Below are positions 50,919 to 59,112 of a DNA stretch of 64,000 nt, piece after piece. The DNA comes from Streptomyces griseus (GTDB taxonomy: Bacteria; Actinomycetota; Actinomycetes; Streptomycetales; Streptomycetaceae): assembly GCF_900460065.1 (NCBI RefSeq), contig NZ_UAVD01000029.1, forward strand, positions 372,001 through 436,000, given 5' to 3'. Each line of letters opens with the position of its first letter. Position 1 is the stretch's first letter. The position numbers and the translations under genes were made by a program. Under the pieces are notes generated by a model that was not told the origin of the DNA, did not search any database, and was given only the letters and a program-made list of their open reading frames with translations.

Positions 50919-51596
50919 ATGGCAGTGAAATCGAAGACAGGAGACCGGGGAATGTGGAGGAGCGGGCGCCCGGAAGTGTACACGTACGATTCGGCCGCAT
51001 TTGATTTCGGTGCGGCGGTCGAGTCGATTTACAAGTCCGATGCGCTGGACGGACTGCGACCGTACCGGCCCATGGAACGGCTCACCTGGAAGACCGACCA
51101 GTCCACCGACTTCCACGCCGCCTTCTACCAGCAGTTCGACACGAAGATACGGTCGCTGTACCGCTCCTTCGTGAAGACGCTCGCACCGGAAGTGCTCGGT
51201 ACGGATGAATACTGCTTCCAGCGCGTTCCGACTTTCCGGATTCATTTCCCGGGGAACGTCGCCGTAGGAGAGTTCCACACGGACGGTGACTACAACCACC
51301 GTGACGGCGAGGTCAACTTCTGGCTACCGCTCACGCGCGCCTGGGGAACCAACTCCGTCTGGGTGGAGCAGGAGAAGGGGGCGAACGACTACGCCCCGGC
51401 CGAGCTCGACGTGGGCCAGGTGCTGGTCTTCGACGCGGTGAACTGGCACCACGGGAACAAGGTCAACGAGACGGGTTCGACTCGGGTCAGCTTCGACTTC
51501 CGGTGCATCCGGCTCTCCGACTACAGCGCTTCGGGGCTGCGCACGGTGGACGCCGGAAGGGGCCTGTGGATCGGGGAGTACTTCGATGTCTTCTGA
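50919..51596 (+). CDS. StrG-like non-haem iron oxygenase-like protein
   Basis: This is a 225-aa protein from ATG 50919 (MAVKSKTGDRGMWRSGRPEV). It resembles streptomycin-cluster StrG and related cupin/double-stranded-beta-helix proteins. FRIHFPGNVAVGEFHTDGDY supplies a His-x-Asp (H120, D122). VFDAVNWHHGNKVNETGSTR supplies a distal His (177 or 178) and Arg, the 2-His-1-carboxylate pattern of Fe(II)/2-oxoglutarate enzymes. Its reaction is unknown. It leads the rightward sugar operon, and its stop overlaps the 2,3-dehydratase start by 11 bases, which makes a role in sugar maturation likely. Confidence 0.82.
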   Translation: MAVKSKTGDRGMWRSGRPEVYTYDSAAFDFGAAVESIYKSDALDGLRPYRPMERLTWKTDQSTDFHAAFYQQFDTKIRSLYRSFVKTLAPEVLGTDEYCFQRVPTFRIHFPGNVAVGEFHTDGDYNHRDGEVNFWLPLTRAWGTNSVWVEQEKGANDYAPAELDVGQVLVFDAVNWHHGNKVNETGSTRVSFDFRCIRLSDYSASGLRTVDAGRGLWIGEYFDVF

Positions 51597-52950
51597 CCGC
51601 GCCGACGCCGCCCCCACCAGGAGAACCGGGGTGGCACCGGGCCGCGGAGACCCGGGCGCCCGGCCCGAGGAGGTCGTGGACTGGCTCGCCTCCCGTGCGC
51701 GGGCCAACCGCTTCCGGGTCGAGCGCATCGCCTTCGACCGTCTCCGCGGGTGGTCGTTCGCCCCGGACACCGGCGATCTGGTGCACGACAGCGGTCGGTT
51801 CTTCTCCATCGGGGGCATCGAGGCCGAGACGGCCGACGGTGCGCACCCGGTCTGGCGCCAGCCCATCATCGACCAGCCCGAGGTGGGCATCCTGGGGATC
51901 CTCGCCAAGGACTTCGGGGGCGTACGCCACTATCTGATGCAGGCGAAGATGGAGCCGGGCAACCCCCGCGCCGTCCAGCTCTCCCCGACCGTGCAGGCGA
52001 CGCACAGCAACTACACGGGTGTCCACAAAGGGGCCCCCGTCGCCTATCTCGACTACTTCACCGATCCGTCCCGGGCGCACCCGGTCGCCGACGTCCTCCA
52101 GTCGGAGCACGGCGAGTGGTTCCACCGGAAATTCAACCGGAACGTGATCGTCCTGGTCGACGAGGAGGTGCCGGCCGGCGAGAACTTCCGCTGGCTGACC
52201 CTCGACACCATCGCCGCCCTGCTGCACCACGACAACCTCGTCAACATGGACAGCCGCACGGTGCTCTCCTGCCTCCCCCCGGCGCCCGAAGGATCCGGCG
52301 ACCCGGCTCCTGTGCGCAGCGTCGAGGACTGGCTGGCCGCCGAGCGGGCCCGCCTTCAGCGGCGGGTGCGGCGCATCGCTCTGCGCGACACCGAGGGATG
52401 GGTGCGCACGGCGGATTCGATCCGCCGGGTGCCGGACCGCGGCTTCCGTGTCGTCGCGGTCGCCGTCGAGGCGGGCAACCGCGAAGTGCCCCAGTGGACG
52501 CAGCCGCTGTTCGAACCCCTGTTGCCGGGCCTGCACGCCTTCGTGACCCGGCGGTTCTCCGGAGTGCCGCATCTGCTGGTCAGGATCGGCGCCGAGATCG
52601 GTCTCGCACAGGGCGCGGAACTGGCTCCGACGGTGAGTTGCGTCCCGGAGTACCACCGAGACCGGCCCCCGGGCCGGCGTCCCCCGTTCCTCACCACCGT
52701 CGAGACCGCCCCGCCGGGCCGCATCCGCTATACGGCGGTCCATTCGGAGGAGGGCGGCCGGTTCCTGAACGCCGTGAGCCGCTACGCCATCGTGGAGGCC
52801 GACGAGACGCCGGCACCGCCCAGGCCGCCGTCCGGTTACCGCTGGGTGACACCCGGGCAGCTCTCGGCGGTCGCACGCCGGGGCGGCCGGGTGAACGTGC
52901 AAGCCCGCACCCTGCTGTCGGTGTTGAGCACCGGAGCTGTCCGGCTCTGA
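51586..52950 (+). CDS. NDP-hexose 2,3-dehydratase
   Basis: This is a 454-aa protein made of two homologous halves, as in EvaA/TylX3/OleV/UrdS. The repeat is visible in EEVVDWLASRARANRFRVER versus VEDWLAAERARLQRRVRRIA, and in HYLMQAKMEPGNPRAVQLSP versus HLLVRIGAEIGLAQGAELAP. SPTVQATHSNYTGVHKGAPV and WLTLDTIAALLHHDNLVNMD are family motifs. It removes the C-2 hydroxyl of dTDP-4-keto-6-deoxyglucose to give the unstable 3,4-diketo-2,6-dideoxy sugar. It starts inside the end of the StrG-like gene, so is translationally coupled. Confidence 0.95.
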   Translation: MSSDRADAAPTRRTGVAPGRGDPGARPEEVVDWLASRARANRFRVERIAFDRLRGWSFAPDTGDLVHDSGRFFSIGGIEAETADGAHPVWRQPIIDQPEVGILGILAKDFGGVRHYLMQAKMEPGNPRAVQLSPTVQATHSNYTGVHKGAPVAYLDYFTDPSRAHPVADVLQSEHGEWFHRKFNRNVIVLVDEEVPAGENFRWLTLDTIAALLHHDNLVNMDSRTVLSCLPPAPEGSGDPAPVRSVEDWLAAERARLQRRVRRIALRDTEGWVRTADSIRRVPDRGFRVVAVAVEAGNREVPQWTQPLFEPLLPGLHAFVTRRFSGVPHLLVRIGAEIGLAQGAELAPTVSCVPEYHRDRPPGRRPPFLTTVETAPPGRIRYTAVHSEEGGRFLNAVSRYAIVEADETPAPPRPPSGYRWVTPGQLSAVARRGGRVNVQARTLLSVLSTGAVRL

Positions 52951-53120
52951 GTTCTCCGCGGGGCGCATTCTGCGAGAAGTCCGCGAGCACGGTGGGGTGT
53001 CACCGTGGTCCCATGCGCGAACGGTCCGGGAATCCGGCACCGCCCCCTTCCGCCACGGAGAGGGAGCGGCCTTCGGGAGCCCTGCGCCCGGACCGGCCGG
53101 AACGACGATGGAGGAGAGCT

Positions 53121-54377
53121 GTGCCGATGGGGGCTCTGAACGTCACCGCGCGACCCGACCTGGCCGCCCCGGTCACCGAGGCGGGAAGCACACTGCTCGC
53201 CCTGGTCGGCGAGCAGACACCGGCGCTCCGCGCCGACGCCGACGAGCGGGACCGCACCGGGACGTTCCCGGACAAGGTCTTCGAGCACTTCGGAACCAGC
53301 GGGGTGCTCGGCGGCACGGTCCCCGCGGAGCTCGGCGGGCTCGGTGTCGGCTCCCTCCACGACATCGCCCTGGTCCTGGAGGAGGTGGCACGGGCCGACG
53401 CGTCCGCCGCGCTCGCCCTGCACGTCCAGTTCAGCCGGGGCCTGACCCTGACGTACGAGTGGAGACACGGCAAACCCGAGGCGGCGGCGCTCGCGGAGAG
53501 GATGCTGCGGGCCATGGCGACCGGCACCGCGCGGGTCTGCGGCGCGGTCAAGGACCATCCGAGCGCGGTGACACGGCTGGAGCCGGACGGCACGGGGGGC
53601 TGGCTGCTGACCGGGCAGAAGACCCTGGTGAGCATGGCACCGGTGGCCACCCACTTCTTCGCCTACGCCCTGGTCGAGTCGGAGGGCCGTACCTGCCTCG
53701 CGGCTCCGCTGATCGCCCGCGGCACCCCCGGTCTGACCGTCCTCGACACCTGGGACGGCCTCGGGATGCGCTCCTCGGGAACGTGGGACATCCGCTTCGA
53801 CCGGTGCCGCGTGCCGGATGCCGACGTACTGGTGCGGGGCCCGGTCGGGGAGCGCGGCGACGCGGCGCTCGCGGGACAGACCGTCAGCTCGATCACCATG
53901 CTCGGCATCTATCTCGGTATCGCCCGCGCGGCCCGCGACGCCGCCGTGGAGTGGCAGCGGGGACGCTCCGGCGCGCCCGCCGCGGTCCGCGTGCTCGTCG
54001 CCGATGTCGAGGCACGCCTGTACGCGGCGCGTGCGACCACCGCCGCGGCGCTGGCCGAGGCCGACGCGCTGACCGCGGAAGCACCCGATCCGGCCGTGCG
54101 CGGTCCGCGGATGATGACCCCGTTCCAGTGCGCGAAGCTGACGCTCAACCGGCTCGCGCTCGACATCGTCAACGACTGCCTCACGATCGTCGGTGGAGCG
54201 TCCTACGCCGGGGCGTCGAGCCTGTCCCGGCTCTACCGGGACGTCCGGGCCGGGTGGTTCATGCAGCCCTATACCTACCCCGACGCCGTCGACTACCTCA
54301 GCGCGCGGGCCCTGCGCATCGACCATGACGACGACTACATGAGCACCCGAGCCGCCCGCTTCGCCGGGCGCGGTTGA
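53121..54377 (+). CDS. Acyl-CoA-dehydrogenase-fold flavoprotein, probable amino-sugar N-oxygenase (nitrososynthase)
   Basis: This is a 418-aa protein from GTG 53121 (or ATG 53127), with ggaggagag upstream. The acyl-CoA dehydrogenase fold is evident in the N-terminal helices, AALALHVQFSRGLTLTYEWR, LTGQKTLVSMAPVATHFFAY and the C-terminal VNDCLTIVGGASYAGASSLS. HVQFSRGLTLTYEWRHG, DTWDGLGMRSSGTWDIRFDR and the position within an amino-deoxysugar operon match the KijD3/ORF36/RubN8/DnmZ group. That group oxidises a TDP-3-aminosugar to a nitroso sugar using reduced flavin and O2. No flavin reductase is visible nearby. It lies 19 bases before the aminotransferase that would supply its substrate. Confidence 0.85.
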   Translation: MPMGALNVTARPDLAAPVTEAGSTLLALVGEQTPALRADADERDRTGTFPDKVFEHFGTSGVLGGTVPAELGGLGVGSLHDIALVLEEVARADASAALALHVQFSRGLTLTYEWRHGKPEAAALAERMLRAMATGTARVCGAVKDHPSAVTRLEPDGTGGWLLTGQKTLVSMAPVATHFFAYALVESEGRTCLAAPLIARGTPGLTVLDTWDGLGMRSSGTWDIRFDRCRVPDADVLVRGPVGERGDAALAGQTVSSITMLGIYLGIARAARDAAVEWQRGRSGAPAAVRVLVADVEARLYAARATTAAALAEADALTAEAPDPAVRGPRMMTPFQCAKLTLNRLALDIVNDCLTIVGGASYAGASSLSRLYRDVRAGWFMQPYTYPDAVDYLSARALRIDHDDDYMSTRAARFAGRG

Positions 54378-54396
54378 CTCACGGAGGAGCACGCGG

Positions 54397-55518
54397 ATGA
54401 CAACGAGGGTGTGGGACTACCTTTCCGAATACGAGAACGAGCGCGACGATCTGCTCGACGCGGTGGAGACCGTGTTCGGCTCCGGGCAACTCGTGCTGGG
54501 CGCGAGCGTCGCCGGGTTCGAGGCGGAGTTCGCCGGCCGGCACGGACTGGACCACTGCGTCGGGGTCGACAACGGCACGAACGCCGTCGCGCTCGGGCTC
54601 GAGGCGCTCGGAGTCGGACCGGGCGACGAGGTCATCACGGTCTCCAACACGGCTGCCCCGACCGTGGTCGCGATCGACGCGGTCGGGGCGACCCCCGTCT
54701 TCGTCGACGTGCGCGAGGACGACTTCCTGATGGACACCGACCGGCTCGCGGCGGCCGTCACCGACCGCACCAGGGCGATCGTTCCCGTCCACCTCTACGG
54801 CCAGTGCGTCGACATGGACCCGGTGCTGCGCGTCGCCCGCGCCCACGACCTGACCGTACTGGAGGACTGCGCGCAGGCGCACGGGGCCCGCTACCACGGG
54901 CGGACGGCCGGGACCATGGGCGCCGCCGCCGCCTTCTCCTTCTACCCGACCAAGGTGCTGGGGGCCTACGGCGACGGCGGTGCGGTGATCACCGACTCCG
55001 CGGAGACCGACCGGGCACTGCGGCGCCTGCGCTACTACGGCATGGAGGACGCGTACTACGTGGTGAGTACCCCGGGCCACAACAGCCGCCTCGACGAGGT
55101 CCAGGCGGAGATCCTGCGCCGCAAACTGACCCGCCTGGACGCGTACATCGAGGGCCGTCGGCGCGTGGCCCGCCGCTACGAGGAGGCGCTCCGCGACATC
55201 GCCGTGGACGGTGGCCTGATGCTGCCCCGGACCCGGCCGGGCAACGAGCACGTGTACTACCTCTACGTGGTGCGCCATCCGCGGCGTGACCTCGTCCTCG
55301 AAGAGCTGCGCAGGCGCGACATCTCCCTGAACGTCAGCTACCCGTGGCCCGTCCACACCATGGAAGGGTTCCGCCACCTGGGACAGAGCGAGGGCTCCCT
55401 GGCCGTCACCGAGCGGCTCGCGGCCGAGATCTTCTCGCTCCCGATGTACCCCTCCCTGCCCGAGGACCGCCAGGACCACGTGATCGAGTCCCTGCGCGAG
55501 GTACTGGCGAAGCTCTGA
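54397..55518 (+). CDS. DegT/DnrJ/EryC1-family NDP-sugar 3-aminotransferase
   Basis: This is a 373-aa PLP enzyme. CVGVDNGTNAVALGLEALGV, EVITVSNTAAPTVVAIDAVG, VLEDCAQAHGARYHG and the Schiff-base Lys in FSFYPTKVLGAYGDGGAV (K186) are intact. The family transaminates 3- or 4-keto sugars using glutamate or glutamine. The context after a 2,3-dehydratase points to the C-3 amination step (EvaB, KijD2 class). It follows the flavoprotein gene by 19 bases in the same operon. Confidence 0.95.
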   Translation: MTTRVWDYLSEYENERDDLLDAVETVFGSGQLVLGASVAGFEAEFAGRHGLDHCVGVDNGTNAVALGLEALGVGPGDEVITVSNTAAPTVVAIDAVGATPVFVDVREDDFLMDTDRLAAAVTDRTRAIVPVHLYGQCVDMDPVLRVARAHDLTVLEDCAQAHGARYHGRTAGTMGAAAAFSFYPTKVLGAYGDGGAVITDSAETDRALRRLRYYGMEDAYYVVSTPGHNSRLDEVQAEILRRKLTRLDAYIEGRRRVARRYEEALRDIAVDGGLMLPRTRPGNEHVYYLYVVRHPRRDLVLEELRRRDISLNVSYPWPVHTMEGFRHLGQSEGSLAVTERLAAEIFSLPMYPSLPEDRQDHVIESLREVLAKL

Positions 55519-55579
55519 CGACCGGTCGACACCCGCGTTCTCCCTTTTCCCCGCCCACGATGATGGTGGAGGCCCGACG

Positions 55580-56821
55580 ATGACTGACCAGGCCCTTCCG
55601 GCCGTGCCGAGCGCGTGCCGGATCTGCGGTGCGGCGACCGAGGAGTTCCTCGACCTCGGCCGCCAGCCCCTGTCCGACGCCTTTCCCGAAGAACCACCGG
55701 TCGCCGAGTTCTTCTACGACCTCCGCGTCGCCAGCTGCACCGCGTGTGCCATGGTGCAGCTCGTCGAGGAGGTGCCCAGGGAGCGTATGTTCCACGAGGA
55801 CTACCCCTACTACTCCTCCGGTTCGGCCGTCATGCGCGAGCACTTCGCCCGCACCGCGGCCGAGTTCCTGGAGGGAGAGCTGGACCGCGAGGACGCGTTC
55901 GCCGTCGAGATCGGCTGCAATGACGGGGTGATGCTGCGGCAGATCGGTCGGGCCGGCGTCCGCCACCTGGGCTTCGAGCCGTCCCGCAAGGTCGCCGACG
56001 TCGCACGCGGACACGGCGTGCGGGTGCGCGGCGACTTCTTCGAGGAGAAGACCGCCGCCGACGTGCGGCGCACGGAGGGGCCCGCGAACGTGATCTACGC
56101 GGCCAACACCCTCTGCCACATCCCCTACATGGAGTCCGTGTTCCGCGGCGTCGACGCGCTGCTCGCCGAGGACGGCGTGTTCGTCTTCGAGGACCCCTAC
56201 TTCGGGGACGTCGTGGAGAAGACCTCGTTCGACCAGATCTACGACGAGCACTTCTACCTCTTCACCGCGCGCTCCGTGCGCGCGATGGCCGAGCGCTTCG
56301 GCTTCGAACTCGTGGACGTCCGACGGCTGCCCGTCCACGGGGGAGAGATCAGGTACACGCTCGCGCGGGCCGGTTCGCGCCGGCCCGCGCCGGCCGTGGA
56401 CGAGCTCCTCGACCAGGAGGAGACGCGGCGCCTCACGGCGCCCGACGTCCTGCGCCGGTTCGCCGGAGACGTGTCGGCGATCCGGGACGATCTGCTCGCC
56501 CTGCTGACCCGGCTCCGCGACGAGGGGCGCACCGTCGTGGCGTACGGCGCGACGGCCAAGAGCGCGACGGTCGCCAACTACTGCGGGCTGGGACCGGATC
56601 TCGTCTCCTTCGTCTGCGACACCACACCGGCCAAGCAGGGCCGCCTCACACCCGGCACCCACATCCCGGTGCGCGCCGCGGAGGCGTTCGCCGACCCGTA
56701 CCCGGACTACGCACTGCTCTTCGCCTGGAACCACGCGGACGAGATCATGGCCAAGGAGACGGGCTTCCGTGAGTCCGGCGGCCACTGGATCCGCTACGTC
56801 CCCGGCGTACGCGTCGACTGA
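55580..56821 (+). CDS. NDP-sugar C-3 methyltransferase (EvaC/TcaB9 class)
   Basis: This is a 413-aa protein with three parts: an N-terminal zinc motif (ACRICGAATEEFLDLGRQPL and VASCTACAMVQ, four Cys), a SAM-binding core (FAVEIGCNDGVMLRQIGRAG) and a C-terminal domain (RTVVAYGATAKSATVANYCG). The catalytic segment FDQIYDEHFYLF carries Tyr, Glu and His (Y221, E223, H224), equivalent to the active residues described for TcaB9. It adds a methyl branch at C-3 of a 3-amino-4-keto sugar. This is required for evernitrose, kijanose and vancosamine types. Confidence 0.94.
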   Translation: MTDQALPAVPSACRICGAATEEFLDLGRQPLSDAFPEEPPVAEFFYDLRVASCTACAMVQLVEEVPRERMFHEDYPYYSSGSAVMREHFARTAAEFLEGELDREDAFAVEIGCNDGVMLRQIGRAGVRHLGFEPSRKVADVARGHGVRVRGDFFEEKTAADVRRTEGPANVIYAANTLCHIPYMESVFRGVDALLAEDGVFVFEDPYFGDVVEKTSFDQIYDEHFYLFTARSVRAMAERFGFELVDVRRLPVHGGEIRYTLARAGSRRPAPAVDELLDQEETRRLTAPDVLRRFAGDVSAIRDDLLALLTRLRDEGRTVVAYGATAKSATVANYCGLGPDLVSFVCDTTPAKQGRLTPGTHIPVRAAEAFADPYPDYALLFAWNHADEIMAKETGFRESGGHWIRYVPGVRVD

Positions 56822-56882
56822 CACCGGCGAAGGCGCCCGGCCGGAAACACGTCCGGCCGGGCCGCGGTGAGAGGAGAGTGCT

Positions 56883-57497
56883 GTGGACGCCCGGAAGATG
56901 ACGATCGAAGGCGCGGTGGAGTTCACCCCGGCCGTCTTCCCCGACGACCGGGGAGACTTCCTGTCCAGCTACCAGGAGTCGGACTTCCGCACGGCGACGG
57001 GGACTTCCCTCTTCCCCGTCGCCCAGGCCAGTTTCAGCCGCTCGCGGAGCGGAGTCATGCGCGGCGTGCACTACACGGCGACCCCACCCGGGTGCGAGAA
57101 GTACGTGACGTGCCCCCGGGGGAGCGCACTGGACGTCGTCGTCGACCTGCGCGTCGGCTCACCGACCTTCGGGACGTGGGACTCGGTCGTGCTCGACCAG
57201 GAGACCCACCGCGCCGTGTACCTGCCCCAGGGCGTGGGACACCTCTTCCTCGCACTGGAGGACGACACGGTCATGTCGTATCTGCTCTCCCGCGAGTACG
57301 TCCCCGGGAACGAGCGGGCGATCTCACCGTTCGATCCCCGGCTGGCCCTGCCCGTACCCGGCCCGTCCGATGTGATGATCTCGCGGCGTGACCGCGAGGC
57401 GCCGCTGCTCGCCGAGGCGCTGCGCGCGGGGCTGCTGCCCGGTACGAACGCGCGCGCGGCCTCGCGTGGAGCCGCCGGGCCCACGAAGCGCGGCTGA
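56883..57497 (+). CDS. dTDP-4-keto-sugar 5-(3,5-)epimerase
   Basis: This is a 204-aa RmlC-like cupin from GTG 56883. GVMRGVHYTATPPGCEKYVT contains the catalytic His, followed by DVVVDLRVGSPTFGTWDSVV and AVYLPQGVGHLFLALEDDTV. In branched amino-sugar pathways the EvaD/KijD11-type enzyme inverts C-5 to give the L-sugar. It is the last gene of the rightward sugar operon. The final 20 residues are Ala/Arg/Gly-rich. Confidence 0.93.
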   Translation: MDARKMTIEGAVEFTPAVFPDDRGDFLSSYQESDFRTATGTSLFPVAQASFSRSRSGVMRGVHYTATPPGCEKYVTCPRGSALDVVVDLRVGSPTFGTWDSVVLDQETHRAVYLPQGVGHLFLALEDDTVMSYLLSREYVPGNERAISPFDPRLALPVPGPSDVMISRRDREAPLLAEALRAGLLPGTNARAASRGAAGPTKRG

Positions 57498-57722
57498 GCG
57501 CTGTCCCGCAATTCCCGGCGGGCGCACGGCACCGGCTACGGCACCTCGCCGCGTGGTCGAAGCACCCGAATACCTCCCGTACGCGGGTGCGTCTTGGCCT
57601 TGCGATGCACCGCATCTGACGCCGTGCGCTGATCCACCGGGAATCGCGGGACAGCCCTTAGACTCTTCGCGGCGGGCCGCGCACGTGGCGGCCCGGGTCC
57701 GGACGGCCGTGGAGGAAAGACC

Positions 57723-58991
57723 GTGTCCGCGCAGAACGGCGAGGTGGACGAGGACCTGCTGCGTGAGCTGGCACCTCAGGTGCTCGGGGCGCTCATCCGG
57801 CGGTACGGCGTCTTCGACACCTGCGAGGACGCCGTCCAGGAGGCCCTGCTCTCCGCCTCGCTCCAGTGGCCGGTCGAGGGGCGGCCGGACCATCCCCGCG
57901 GCTGGCTGTACACCGTCGCCTCCCGTCACCTGGTGGACCAGGTACGCGCCGACCACGCCCGGCGCCGCCGTGAGGACCACGTCGCCCTGGCGGTCCCGGC
58001 GGCGGAACTGTCCAGCCCCGGAGTCGACAGCGAGCCCCGCACCGACCGGGACGACTCCCTCAAGCTGCTCTTTCTCTGCTGCCATCCGCGACTCTCCGCC
58101 TCCAGCCGGATCGCGCTCACGCTGCGCGCCGTGGGCGGCCTGACCACCGCCCAGATCGCCGCCGCCTACCTGGTTCCGGAAGCGACGATGGCCCAGCGCA
58201 TCAGCCGGGCCAAGCAGACCATCAGGAAGACCGGCACGACCTTCCGCATGCCCGCGGCCGCCGACCGGGCCGAGCGGGTGGAAGCGGTGCTGCACGTGCT
58301 GTACCTCATCTTCAACGAGGGGTACACCACGACGGACGGCACCGCCCTGACCGCGCCGGCGCTGTCGGGCGAGGCGATCCGGCTCACCCGGCTGCTGCAC
58401 CGGCTGCTGCCCTCGGACGCCGAGGTCACCGGTCTGCTGGCGCTCATGCTGCTCACCGACGCGCGGCGCCGTGCGCGGGTGGGCGCCGACGGCAGCCTGG
58501 TGCCACTCGCGGAGCAGGACCGCAGCCGGTGGGACCGCGAGCTGATCGCCCAGGGCATCGCCCTGATCAGTGAGGCGCTGCCCCGGGGACGCGTCGGGCC
58601 GTACCAACTGCAGGCGGCGATCGCAGCGGTCCACGACGAGGCCGAGCACGTCGCTTCCACCGACTGGCCCCAGATCCTCGCCCTGTACGAACTCCTCGAA
58701 CAGGCCGCCCCGAACCCAGTGGTCACCCTCAACCGCGCGGTCGCCCTCGCCATGGTGCACGGCCCGAGCGCCGGGCTCGACCTGCTTGCCACGCTGCAGT
58801 CCGACCACCGCATGGCCCACCACCACCGGCTGCCTGCCACCCGGGCGCACCTCCTGGAACTGCTCGGGGAGCACCGGGCGGCGGCGGACTGCTACCGCGA
58901 CGCCGCCCGGCTCACCACGAGCGCACCGGAGCGGCGCCATCTCCTCTCCCGTGCGACGCGCCTGGAGGCGCGGGGCGGCCGGGTGTCCTGA
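57723..58991 (+). CDS. ECF sigma factor with C-terminal extension (ECF42/SigJ-like type)
   Basis: This is a 422-aa protein from GTG 57723, with ggaggaaag upstream. Region 2 (YGVFDTCEDAVQEALLSASL, PRGWLYTVASRHLVDQVRAD) and region 4 (LTTAQIAAAYLVPEATMAQR, SRAKQTIRKTG) are clear. They are followed by a conserved about 230-residue extension including VLYLIFNEGYTTTDGTALTA and NPVVTLNRAVALAMVHGPSA with TPR-like helices, typical of ECF42. These sigma factors are usually next to a YCII/DGPF-type gene, but none is visible here. It lies just beyond the sugar cassette and may or may not regulate it. Confidence 0.92.
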   Translation: MSAQNGEVDEDLLRELAPQVLGALIRRYGVFDTCEDAVQEALLSASLQWPVEGRPDHPRGWLYTVASRHLVDQVRADHARRRREDHVALAVPAAELSSPGVDSEPRTDRDDSLKLLFLCCHPRLSASSRIALTLRAVGGLTTAQIAAAYLVPEATMAQRISRAKQTIRKTGTTFRMPAAADRAERVEAVLHVLYLIFNEGYTTTDGTALTAPALSGEAIRLTRLLHRLLPSDAEVTGLLALMLLTDARRRARVGADGSLVPLAEQDRSRWDRELIAQGIALISEALPRGRVGPYQLQAAIAAVHDEAEHVASTDWPQILALYELLEQAAPNPVVTLNRAVALAMVHGPSAGLDLLATLQSDHRMAHHHRLPATRAHLLELLGEHRAAADCYRDAARLTTSAPERRHLLSRATRLEARGGRVS

Positions 58992-59038
58992 CCCTCAGCG
59001 CCCGGGGGCGGACACCGAACCCGACGAAGCGCTCCTGG

Positions 59039-59112
59039 TTCCTGTCGTCACACTGCCGTCGTCGCCCGAAGGGCGGCCCCGCGGGGCAGGCGGCAGTTCG
59101 ACGACAGGGCCT
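59039..59112. repeat. Palindromic dispersed element, copy 2
   Basis: This is a near-copy of 12886-12965. cctgtcgtcacactgccgtc at 59041 onward, the internal cgcccgaagggcggccc, and the right arm cggcagttcgacgacagg at 59091-59108 pair at 16 of 18 arm positions. It sits between the convergent sigma-factor gene (end 58991) and flavoprotein gene (end 59111), touching the latter's stop. Confidence 0.85.
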
